Positions 32,530-40,821 of a stretch of 64,000 nt of DNA are shown here, piece by piece. Where the stretch lies: the NCBI GenBank assembly GCA_000018565.1, contig CP000875.1, forward strand, positions 4,045,199 through 4,109,198, read 5' to 3'. Numbering within the stretch: the stretch's first letter is position 1; each line of letters starts with the position of its first letter. Made by a program: the position numbers and the translations under genes. A model generated the notes under the pieces. The model saw nothing but the letters and a program-made list of their open reading frames with translations. It was not told the origin of the DNA and made no database searches. The stretch is from Herpetosiphon aurantiacus DSM 785 (GTDB lineage: Bacteria; Chloroflexota; Chloroflexia; Chloroflexales; Herpetosiphonaceae).

Positions 32530-35313
32530 GTGGAACCGATATATATCGCCTTGGATTTGGAAACAACTGGCTTAGAACCAGGGCGCGATGAGATTATTGA
32601 AGTTGGGGCAGTTAAATTTCGAGGCAATGAGGTTCTCGAAACCTACCAAACCTTGGTCAAACCCAAACAGGTGCTGCCGATTAAAATCGCCCGTTTAACA
32701 GGCATCGATGCCCATGAATTGACCACGGCTCCTACATTTAATAGTATTGGTGGCCAATTAGCCAAATTTCTCAAAAGCTACCCCATTATTGGCCATTCGG
32801 TCGATAACGATTTGCGCTTTTTGCAACAACAAGGGCTAAAAGTTACCCAGCCGCATTACGATACCTTTGATCTGGCGACGCTGTTGATTCCCCAATTGCC
32901 CAATTACTCGCTTTCAACGATTGCCGAACATTTGCAAATTCAACACCCTGATGCCCACCGCGCCTTGGCCGATGCCGAGGCCAGTCGCTTGGTGTTTAGC
33001 GCATTGCTCGATAAATTAGCCGAATTATCGGCTGCCGAATTGCATAGCATCGCTCAAACCACCCAAAAATTGCAGTGGCCGCTGGCCAAACTATTTGGCG
33101 AAATTGCCAAACGCCGCGTGCAAACGCTCTGGCAAGCGCCGATCGAATTTCAACCGAAACCACTGGTGCGCCCGGTGGCCCTCGAACCAACCGGCAATCA
33201 GCAAGAACTCGATGCCCAAGCAATTGGCGCGATGTTTGGCGCAGATGGTGGGTTTAGCCGCATGTTCCCAGGCTATGAGCCACGTCAGCCCCAAATTGAG
33301 ATGACCGAGGCAATCGCCGAAGCACTCAATCAAGGCGATACCTTGATGATCGAAGCGCCAACTGGCACTGGCAAAAGTTTGGCTTACCTCGTGCCCGCTG
33401 CTCAATGGGCACGCCAGCGCGGCGAACGAGTGGTCATCTCAACCAACACGATCAATCTCCAAGATCAGCTTTGCTCCAAAGATATTCCTACCGTGCAAGC
33501 GTTGTTGGCCGAGCAACCCGACCAATGGCCCGCTTTGCGAGCGGTGCAACTCAAAGGCCGCAGCAATTACCTATGTTTGAAGCGCTATGAATCCTTTCGT
33601 GCCCACCCCGACCACAACGAAGATCAGACCCGTGGGTTGTTGAAGCTCCAACTTTGGCTGCCCTCGACCAACAGCGGCGACCGCGCTGAATTGATGTTGA
33701 TTCAAGGCGAGCAGCAAGTTTGGAACAATGTTAATGTTGATCCCGACCAATGTTTGCGCCAACGCTGCTCGCTCTACAACGAATGTTTCTTCTTCAAAGC
33801 CCGCGCTGAAGCTGAAAATGCCCATATCGTGGTGGCGAACCATGCCTTGTTGATGTCGGATGTCAAATCGCCTGGGATTTTGCCACGCTACGATCATTTG
33901 ATCATCGACGAAGCGCATAATCTCGAAGATGTGGCGACTGATCAGTTGGGCTTTACGATTTCACAACATAGCCTAACTGGTTTGCTCAATGATATGCATA
34001 GCGCTGGCGGTGTGCGTTTGGCGGGTGGCGTGCTCAACGAATGGAGCCAAATCTTCCGTTTGAGCACCGTTGATCATAAAGAGCAGCGCAAACTCGAAGA
34101 TCTCAGCGCCGATTTGCGACCAAATGTTGATAAAGCCCGCGAAGCGGCCCAGCAATTATTCAGCATTTTCAACGATATTATGGCCAAAGATCGCAGTGTG
34201 ACCCAATACGATCCCCAATTGCGGATCACCAGCAAAGTGCGTCGCCACACCGAATGGACTCAAGTTGAGCAAACATGGGAAAACTTGAGCATCAATTTGC
34301 GCAAGCTGGGCGATGGCTTTGGCAAGCTCCAAGCAATTTTGGATAATCTCGAAGGCCGCGATATCAATGGCTACGATGATTTGGTGATGCGGGTCAAGGG
34401 TATGGTCAATGCTTGCACTGAATTACAACGCCAATTTGATGTGGTAATTTATGGCAATGAAGAAACCGTCGCATGGCTGACTGCCGATCAACGTCGCCGC
34501 GAATTGTTGGTGCAGGCTGCGCCAATTCATGTTGGGCCATTGCTCACTGAAGATTTATGGCTGAAAAAACGCGCCAGCATCTTGGTTTCGGCGACGCTTT
34601 CGGTCAGCAACAGCTTCGATTACCCCAAACAGCGCTTGGGCTTGGACGAAGCCACGACGATGCAACTCGATTCGCCCTTCGATTACAGCAAATCAACCTT
34701 AATCTATTTGCCAACCGATATGCCCGAACCCAACGAGCGCAATTATCAACGGGCCATGGAAGATGCCCTGATCAATTTATGCAAAGCGACTGGCGGGCGC
34801 ACTTTGGCACTGTTTACCGCCAATGCCTCGCTGAAACAAACCTATCATGGCATTAGCGAAAGCCTTGAGCAAGCCGATATTTCGACCTTGGCCCAAGGCA
34901 TGGATGGCTCACGCCGCTCGTTGATCCAGCGCTTCAAATCTGACCCACGCACGGTTTTGTTGGGCACAGCCTCGTTTTGGGAAGGTGTTGATGTGGTTGG
35001 CGATGCTTTGAGCGTACTGGTGATTACCAAATTGCCCTTTAGCGTGCCAAATGATCCGGTGTTTTCGGCGCGATCTGAGGGCTTTGATGATGCTTTTGCT
35101 GAATATTCAGTGCCGCAGGCAATTTTGCGTTTCAAGCAAGGCTTTGGCCGCTTGATTCGCTCCAAAGATGATCGCGGGATTGTGGTGGTGCTTGATCGGC
35201 GCTTGCTTAGCAAAAATTATGGGCGGCAATTCCTCGAATCATTGCCCGATTGCACGATTCAACGCAAGCCGCTCGCCGAATTGGCAACAACGGCTGCTCG
35301 TTGGTTGGTTTAA
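32530..35313 (+). CDS. DinG-type helicase with N-terminal 3'-5' exonuclease domain
   Basis: 927 residues starting with GTG at 32530, GAGGAG 5 bp upstream. Residues 1-170 are a DEDD exonuclease (DnaQ-like): ALDLETTGLEPGRDEIIEVG, IGHSVDNDLRFL and HRALADAEA. The helicase follows: motif I EAPTGTGKSLAYLVPAA (about 277-293), a Cys-containing stretch between motifs I and II (LCLKRYES, CLRQRCSLYNECFFF) that probably holds a 4Fe-4S cluster as in XPD/DinG, motif II LIIDEAHNLED, motif VI QGFGRLIRSKDDRG. The family unwinds forked and R-loop DNA after damage. The same fusion is known in Firmicutes DinG. It stands alone with its own promoter. Confidence 0.94.
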   Translation: MEPIYIALDLETTGLEPGRDEIIEVGAVKFRGNEVLETYQTLVKPKQVLPIKIARLTGIDAHELTTAPTFNSIGGQLAKFLKSYPIIGHSVDNDLRFLQQQGLKVTQPHYDTFDLATLLIPQLPNYSLSTIAEHLQIQHPDAHRALADAEASRLVFSALLDKLAELSAAELHSIAQTTQKLQWPLAKLFGEIAKRRVQTLWQAPIEFQPKPLVRPVALEPTGNQQELDAQAIGAMFGADGGFSRMFPGYEPRQPQIEMTEAIAEALNQGDTLMIEAPTGTGKSLAYLVPAAQWARQRGERVVISTNTINLQDQLCSKDIPTVQALLAEQPDQWPALRAVQLKGRSNYLCLKRYESFRAHPDHNEDQTRGLLKLQLWLPSTNSGDRAELMLIQGEQQVWNNVNVDPDQCLRQRCSLYNECFFFKARAEAENAHIVVANHALLMSDVKSPGILPRYDHLIIDEAHNLEDVATDQLGFTISQHSLTGLLNDMHSAGGVRLAGGVLNEWSQIFRLSTVDHKEQRKLEDLSADLRPNVDKAREAAQQLFSIFNDIMAKDRSVTQYDPQLRITSKVRRHTEWTQVEQTWENLSINLRKLGDGFGKLQAILDNLEGRDINGYDDLVMRVKGMVNACTELQRQFDVVIYGNEETVAWLTADQRRRELLVQAAPIHVGPLLTEDLWLKKRASILVSATLSVSNSFDYPKQRLGLDEATTMQLDSPFDYSKSTLIYLPTDMPEPNERNYQRAMEDALINLCKATGGRTLALFTANASLKQTYHGISESLEQADISTLAQGMDGSRRSLIQRFKSDPRTVLLGTASFWEGVDVVGDALSVLVITKLPFSVPNDPVFSARSEGFDDAFAEYSVPQAILRFKQGFGRLIRSKDDRGIVVVLDRRLLSKNYGRQFLESLPDCTIQRKPLAELATTAARWLV

Positions 35314-35337
35314 TCATATCTCTTAATATTTTATATT

Positions 35338-35448
35338 CCCTCACCCCCTAGCCCCCTCTCCCGCCCAGCGAGGAGAGGGGGAACCAGCTCATTATGATGG
35401 AGGGAACGCCCCTCGCCCGCCGCCGTGGGAGAGGGGTCGGGTGTGAGG
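35338..35448. repeat. R1 palindromic repeat, copy f
   Basis: CCCTCACCCCCTAGCCCCCT at the left, inner palindrome CGCCCGCCGCCGTGGGAGAG, right end GGTGTGAGGG. Followed by AAAACCTACCTTTGTAAGG (35455-35473), the inverted sub-element seen next to other copies. It lies between two convergent genes and could terminate both. Confidence 0.85.
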
Positions 35449-35495
35449 GGGCTTAAAACCTACCTTTGTAAGGAGCGGGCTGAGGGTGAGGGAAG

Positions 35496-38303
35496 CTATT
35501 TAACGCTCAGCACACTGACACTACTGGTTGCGCGGTTGCCTGCTTGATCAATTGCCGTGGCCACAACCCGATAATTTCCAGCTTGAGTTGGGCTGAAATC
35601 AAGGCTATACGGTGCTTGATCGCGCATAAACACCTCGCCATTAACCGTCCACTCAACTTTAGCCAGCTGACGATCATCTTGGGCAGTGGCTTGGAATTGC
35701 AGTGGTTGGCCGCGCAAGGCCGAGGCTGGTAGATTAATTGAAATCGTTGGCGCAGTTCGATCAAGATAGATTGTTACCCGTTGTTCGTTCATGCCGTTGC
35801 TTTGCTTGACCAACAAACGCAGGCTATAGGCTCCCTCAGGCAAGCCATCGGCGTTCCACATCGCCAGCAAACCATTAGAAATTCCGCCAAAGCCTTCGAT
35901 AATGGTCGTCCAACTGCTTGGATTGGTGCCAGTGCCCCAAGCCACGTTGTAATCGCCAGCCGCGCTGCCGCGAATTCGAATTGGCGAGGCTAAGGCCGCT
36001 CCATCACTTGGCTCGATCAAGGCAATTGCCACATTTGCGCCACCAGCACTGGTCGAATTGACCAACGGGCAAGGCTTGGTTGGCGGAGTGCCTAAGCCAC
36101 CAGTTTCGCCCCAATTGCCCGCCTCATCAGGATAGATTGCAAATACCCGATCTTCGCCTGGCTGATTGGGCAGCGCTACACAATCGCCACTTGGCCCAAT
36201 CCGCACGGTGCGATAGACGTTTTCGGTTTCGACAGGCTCCGTGCCATTAACAAAATATTCCGTGCGAATGTTGGGGCAGGCGGCTGATGGCTTGGTGCCA
36301 GTTGGAATACAAACTTCATGTTCGGAAACATTTGAAGGCGGGGTAAATTGCTCAATTGGCAAACCTTCGTGATATTTAGTCATTAGCCGATTCCAAATCA
36401 CTGCTGCGCCAAACGAGCCTGGAACTGCTTGCATTGGGCTATTATCGCTGTTACCGACCCATGCACCAATCACTACACTCGGCGTATAGCCAACCGTCCA
36501 GCTATCGCGGTCGTCGTCGGTTGTGCCAGTTTTGACCGCCGCCGGACGATCATTCGGTAATTCCATGGCATTATCTGGCCCAAACATCCATTCGCGGGCT
36601 TTGTTATCGCTGAGCATGCTCGAAATAATAAAGGCAAGCCCATTGCCATCGGGGCCGAGCACCGCTTGTTTTGGTGGTTCGCTCCAAGCCTCAAGCACTT
36701 CGCCACGAGTATTCACCACCTTCAAAATGGTTGTGGCTGGGCGATAATTGCCCTCGTTAGCAAAAACGCTGTAGGCTGTGGTCAATTCAAGCAGCTTAAC
36801 CTCGCCACCACCCAGCGCCAACGAAAGCCCATAGCGTGGGCGATCATCCAAGGTGCTGATGCCAACCCGCTGCATCAAGCGCAAAAACTCATCAATCCCG
36901 ACATGATCGAGGGTTTTGACTGCTGGCACGTTGAATGAATTGGCTAAGGCGACGCGAATTGAAACGGGGCCGTGGAAACTGCGATCATAATTTTTGGGCG
37001 CATAAACTTCGCCACCCGCAAAACGATATTCAGTTGGTACATCCCACAGAACACTGGCAGCAGTCCAATCGCGGAGCATGGCCGCCGCATAGACAAACGG
37101 TTTGAGCGCTGAGCCAGGTTGCCGTTCGGCCAACGCCACATTAACTTGACCATCAATCGCCGTATTGTTGTAATCGGCTGAGCCAACCAGCGCCAACATT
37201 TGGTTGGTTTTGCGATCAAGCATCACAACCGAGCCATTGGTCGCATTTTGCTGGGCAATTTCGCTAATGCGTTGTTGCACCTCTTGTTGGGCAATCGCTT
37301 GCCAATGTGGATCAAGCGTCGTGGTGACCCGCAAGCCGCCGCGATAGAGCAATTCGGGGCCGTAGCGAGCTTCAAGCAATTCGCGCACATAAAACACAAA
37401 ATGCGGCGCGGTTAAATTAACTTGGGCTGGCTTGACATACAACACCTCAGCAAAAGCTTGCTCAGCTTGTTGCGGCGTAATCACCCCATTGCGCACCATC
37501 GCTGCCAAGACAATTTCTTGGCGTTTTTTGGCGGCATCGGCATTAACCAACGGGTCAAGTTGCGACGGCGATTGCGGCAAGCCAGCCAGCATCGCTGCTT
37601 GGGCCAAGCTCAGGTCGCTCACGCTAACCCCAAAATAGGCTTGGGCAGCGGCCTCAGCACCATACGCATTATTGCCATAAGGAATTTCATTCAAATACAA
37701 GGCTAAAATTTGATCTTTGGAGTAGCGTTGGCTAATTTGATAGGCCAAAATTGCTTCGCGAATTTTACGTTGCGGCGTTTGTTGGCTACGCTCCTCGGGT
37801 GAGAGCAACACATTGCGCACTAACTGCTGAGTAATGGTTGATGCACCACCTTGACCGGATTCTTGATCGGTCAAATTGGCTAGCGCGGCGCGGGCGATCG
37901 AAGGTAAATTGACCCCAGGATTAGTATAAAAATTACTATCTTCGACTGCAATTGTGGCCTGTTTCAAATACTCGGAGAATGCGCTGAATGGCACAACCGT
38001 GCGTTGACCAGCATTGGGATCGAAAATTTCATACAGTAAGGTTGTGCCATCGCGGGCATAGAGTTTGGTGGTTTCAAAGGCGCGATGCGTACCCAAATTA
38101 TCAATCGAAGGCAAATTACGACTAAAATACCAATAACCGCCCAAGCCTGCCGCAAGCACGCAAAATACGCCAATGAGCAGCAGTTCAACCAGCAGGATGA
38201 GTGCTTTGAGCCACCACGGGCGGGCTTGACGACGGGCAACCCGCGCCAAGCGCCGTTCTTGGCGCGGAGTTAATAGAGTTTGATTGCTGTTTGATTGTGC
38301 CAT
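35496..38303 (-). CDS. Class A penicillin-binding protein (GT51 + transpeptidase) with C-terminal Ig-like domains
   Basis: 935 residues from the ATG at 38303 (MAQSNSNQTLL). It polymerises and cross-links peptidoglycan outside the membrane. A basic cytoplasmic tail (RQERRLARVARRQARPWW) and one transmembrane helix (about 40-65) precede the GT51 domain with the catalytic glutamate in TIAVEDSNFYTNPGV, and GASTITQQLVRNVLL. The transpeptidase has S-x-x-K as RQPGSALKPFVYAAAM, S-x-N as ALANSFNVPAV and K-T-G as PAAVKTGTTDDDRD. Residues about 745-935 add two Ig/fibronectin-like domains, with SPIRIRGSAAGDYNVAWG and TISINLPASALRGQPLQF, a PbpC-like arrangement probably for cell wall contact. Divergent from an HtrA gene. 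Confidence 0.95.
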   Translation of the reverse strand: MAQSNSNQTLLTPRQERRLARVARRQARPWWLKALILLVELLLIGVFCVLAAGLGGYWYFSRNLPSIDNLGTHRAFETTKLYARDGTTLLYEIFDPNAGQRTVVPFSAFSEYLKQATIAVEDSNFYTNPGVNLPSIARAALANLTDQESGQGGASTITQQLVRNVLLSPEERSQQTPQRKIREAILAYQISQRYSKDQILALYLNEIPYGNNAYGAEAAAQAYFGVSVSDLSLAQAAMLAGLPQSPSQLDPLVNADAAKKRQEIVLAAMVRNGVITPQQAEQAFAEVLYVKPAQVNLTAPHFVFYVRELLEARYGPELLYRGGLRVTTTLDPHWQAIAQQEVQQRISEIAQQNATNGSVVMLDRKTNQMLALVGSADYNNTAIDGQVNVALAERQPGSALKPFVYAAAMLRDWTAASVLWDVPTEYRFAGGEVYAPKNYDRSFHGPVSIRVALANSFNVPAVKTLDHVGIDEFLRLMQRVGISTLDDRPRYGLSLALGGGEVKLLELTTAYSVFANEGNYRPATTILKVVNTRGEVLEAWSEPPKQAVLGPDGNGLAFIISSMLSDNKAREWMFGPDNAMELPNDRPAAVKTGTTDDDRDSWTVGYTPSVVIGAWVGNSDNSPMQAVPGSFGAAVIWNRLMTKYHEGLPIEQFTPPSNVSEHEVCIPTGTKPSAACPNIRTEYFVNGTEPVETENVYRTVRIGPSGDCVALPNQPGEDRVFAIYPDEAGNWGETGGLGTPPTKPCPLVNSTSAGGANVAIALIEPSDGAALASPIRIRGSAAGDYNVAWGTGTNPSSWTTIIEGFGGISNGLLAMWNADGLPEGAYSLRLLVKQSNGMNEQRVTIYLDRTAPTISINLPASALRGQPLQFQATAQDDRQLAKVEWTVNGEVFMRDQAPYSLDFSPTQAGNYRVVATAIDQAGNRATSSVSVLSVK

Positions 38304-38309
38304 AGTCTT

Positions 38310-38390
38310 TTGGGGACTGGTCGCTGGGGAATGGGGGCTGGTTAACATCAGCATATTCCCGATCCCTGACCCCTGATCCCCAACCCCCAC
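38310..38390. repeat. R5 inverted G/C-run repeat at the PBP-HtrA divergence
   Basis: Left GGGGACTGGTCGCTGGGGAA and right TTCCCGATCCCTGACCCCTG with CCCCAACCCCC are inverted and bound about 80 bp. The same type recurs at 59537-59629 and about 63290-63350. It sits in the promoter region of two cell-envelope genes. Confidence 0.55.
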
Positions 38391-38465
38391 AAATAGATTT
38401 TGCGATAAAATTATAGCATGCAGCCTACACCAACTTCGGGTGATTATGCAGAAAGGATGGTTTGC

Positions 38466-39677
38466 ATGAAGCAACGCAGCATGCGTATTTTGATTCCAGC
38501 ATTTCTTATTCCACTAGGCCTTTGTATTGTGGCAAGCCTGTTGATTTGGATCTTCGCCCCAGCTAACGATGCTGCTGGAGAAAGCTCAAATAACGATTCA
38601 ACTCTTTCAGTTGCGCCAACCACAGCTCCAGTTAGCGCTTTGAGCGAAGCACCGGGCAATGGCTTGAGCGACGAACAAGCGCGGATCGATTTGTATAAGC
38701 GAGTTGGCCCAGCGGTTGTCAGCATCGATACCGAAGTTACCGGTGAAGGTAGCGAGGCGGCAACTGGCGAGGCGCTTGGCTCAGGCTTTTTGGTCGATGA
38801 TCAAGGCCATATTGCTACCAACAACCATGTAATCGAAGGTGCAACCCGTATTTTCGTCACTTTTGCTGATGGCCGCCAAGTGCCAGCCACTCTGCGCGGA
38901 ACCGATGAAGATAACGATATTGCGGTGATTAAGGTTGATGCCGCAGCCGTGAGCAAGATTGCGCCGATGGTATTTGGCAACTCACGCGAAGTTCAAGTTG
39001 GTCAAGATACGATTGCAATTGGCAATCCGTTTGGCTTGCAAAATACCATGACTTTGGGGATTGTGAGCGCGGTCGAAGGGCGTTCGTTGCCAGGCCGTAC
39101 CCTTGCTAATGGTGGTCAATTTCGCATCAGCCGAATTATTCAGACCGATGCGGCGATCAACCCAGGCAATAGCGGTGGGCCATTGCTCAATAGTAAAGGC
39201 GAAGTGATTGGGATTAACACCGCGATTCGGGTGAGTGACCCAACTGCTGCACCAGCCTTTGCCGGAGTTGGTTATGCCGTGCCCGCCAACACGGTCAAAG
39301 TGATCGTCGAAGATTTGATTAAAACTGGCAAGCACGATTCAGCCTATCTTGGCGTGAGCATGCTAACGATCAGCGCTCAATTGGCGCAAGAATTGAAATT
39401 ACCAGTCAGCCAAGGCGCGTTGGTGACCAATGTAGTCGTTGATGGTCCCGCCGATCAAGCTGGAATTCGCTTGGGTACAACCAGTATCGAAGTTGATGGT
39501 GCTGCATTAATTATTGATAGCGACATCGTGACTGCCTTCAACGGCGAAACGATTCGCTCCAGTGACGATTTGATTGCCCATATCAACGATTCGCGAGTTG
39601 GCGATAAAGTCATTTTGACGATCATACGGGGTGATGAAGAGCAAACGATCGAGGTAACCTTGGGGGCACGCCCTTAA
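38466..39677 (+). CDS. HtrA/DegP-type trypsin-like serine protease with PDZ domain
   Basis: 403 residues from the ATG at 38466 (AAAGGA 8 bp upstream; an in-frame ATG at 38457 lies on top of that site). Residues 8-29 are a signal anchor, followed by a Ser/Thr/Pro linker, so the enzyme works outside the membrane. The catalytic triad is complete: His in IATNNHVIEGATRI, Asp in DEDNDIAVIKVD, Ser in NPGNSGGPLLNSKG. One PDZ domain (about 300-400) follows, with YLGVSMLTISAQLA, the block LVTNVVVDGPADQAGIRLG and VDGAALIIDSDIVTAFNGE. Such proteases degrade misfolded envelope proteins. The gene is divergent from the penicillin-binding protein and is followed by a strong hairpin terminator. Confidence 0.95.
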   Translation: MKQRSMRILIPAFLIPLGLCIVASLLIWIFAPANDAAGESSNNDSTLSVAPTTAPVSALSEAPGNGLSDEQARIDLYKRVGPAVVSIDTEVTGEGSEAATGEALGSGFLVDDQGHIATNNHVIEGATRIFVTFADGRQVPATLRGTDEDNDIAVIKVDAAAVSKIAPMVFGNSREVQVGQDTIAIGNPFGLQNTMTLGIVSAVEGRSLPGRTLANGGQFRISRIIQTDAAINPGNSGGPLLNSKGEVIGINTAIRVSDPTAAPAFAGVGYAVPANTVKVIVEDLIKTGKHDSAYLGVSMLTISAQLAQELKLPVSQGALVTNVVVDGPADQAGIRLGTTSIEVDGAALIIDSDIVTAFNGETIRSSDDLIAHINDSRVGDKVILTIIRGDEEQTIEVTLGARP

Positions 39678-39802
39678 AACCAGCAGGTTAGGCCTATTTT
39701 ATCACCCCTTGGGGGGATCTTTCGAGAATCTGGATCAAGAGCCGTATCTTTTTTGCAGGCTGCACGGTTTCCCTTATGCCAGACCTCTCCACACAGCAAA
39801 CA

Positions 39803-39845
39803 CGGGCGGGTGCAATCGACTGATAGCACCCGCCCGATGTTTTTA
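39803..39845 (+). terminator. Strong rho-independent terminator after the HtrA gene
   Basis: Perfect 11-bp GC-rich stem CGGGCGGGTGC (39803-39813) and GCACCCGCCCG (39826-39836), 12-nt loop, then a run of T to 39844. The T run merges with the stop codon of the convergent gene. Confidence 0.9.
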
Positions 39846-40649
39846 GGTATTCCGCCATAACAACCCTTGTTGCTCTTGCCTTGCTAAAAGCGCCAAATTA
39901 CGGATAAAGGCCAAACCCAATGCTTCAAATGCTACATTCGGAAAATATTCTTCGCGTAAATCTTGATTCCAAAACGTTCTGAGTGCTTGTTGCATCGCTT
40001 CCAGCGTTGGTTGAATGGATGGTAGTTCAAACTTTGATAGGTGGTAAGCCAACCTAGCGGTTTCTTGTGGATTAAGCCAGCCATGAATCCCTTCGGCTGA
40101 ACCAGCCCAGCCATAGCCGATAACCCAACCGCGCTGACCTAAACAATCCAACAATTGATTGACGGGATGCTCAACTTCGATGCCTTGTTGGAGCAACCAA
40201 GCCTGATGAAAGCGCACGGTAACGGTGCGTCCAACAAAGATGCTTGACCCCAAGCAGCGTTGCTCAACTACCTCGTTGAGTAAAAGTGTAAGCTCATCAG
40301 CTAAATGGCCTTGCTGATGCAGGGCACATTGATTGATCTCAACACAACTCGTTGAGCGACAGGCACGCTGCTGCCAATTGGCAAACCATGCTTTAGCGCT
40401 TTGATGCTGGCCTCGCCAAGCCCAATTCTTATCAAGATAGCTACAATGGGCTTGGAAATCAGCGCCATGCTGAAATTTATAGACATACTGTTCACGGTAG
40501 GCTGGCAGCATAAGCTCATCGCTCGCACGAATAATCGCTGCTAGCCATGGCTCAGCATTGCTGGTTTTGATAAATGTTTGCATTGCAGGCACAACAGAGC
40601 TGGTATACATCTGATAATCAAATATAAAAACCTCTGCATCTGATCCCAT
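39843..40649 (-). CDS. Unknown cytoplasmic protein
   Basis: 268 residues from the ATG at 40649, with GGGGGC a few bases upstream. No signal peptide, membrane helix or catalytic motif. It opens with MGSDAEVFIFDYQMYTSSV, a segment that recalls short DUF-type bacterial proteins of unknown role, and has several His and Cys residues, including CRSTSCVEINQCALH around residues 95-110, which might bind metal. A glycine/tryptophan-rich block (RGWVIGYGWAGSAEGIHGWL) lies near residue 180. Family not recognised. It converges with the HtrA gene and is divergent from the STAND ATPase gene. Confidence 0.72.
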   Translation of the reverse strand: MGSDAEVFIFDYQMYTSSVVPAMQTFIKTSNAEPWLAAIIRASDELMLPAYREQYVYKFQHGADFQAHCSYLDKNWAWRGQHQSAKAWFANWQQRACRSTSCVEINQCALHQQGHLADELTLLLNEVVEQRCLGSSIFVGRTVTVRFHQAWLLQQGIEVEHPVNQLLDCLGQRGWVIGYGWAGSAEGIHGWLNPQETARLAYHLSKFELPSIQPTLEAMQQALRTFWNQDLREEYFPNVAFEALGLAFIRNLALLARQEQQGLLWRNT

Positions 40650-40719
40650 TTTGCCCCCAGTTTAGCTAAGTAACCGGATAGTACCGAAAATCCGCCATGA
40701 ATTTTGGCGATTCTCGCGG

Positions 40720-40725
40720 TATAAT
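40720..40725 (+). promoter_or_regulatory. Possible -10 box upstream of the STAND ATPase gene
   Basis: TATAAT matches the consensus, but no clear -35 lies 16-18 bp before it. The leader to the ATG at 40822 would be about 90 nt. Confidence 0.4.
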
Positions 40726-40821
40726 TAAACACCCGAGCTTGCCATCAATCATCAGCCCAACGACTCATCAACGCTGACTACAGCCTGCCCGAGACCCCAC
40801 ATTAGCATACTGGAGTTCGCC

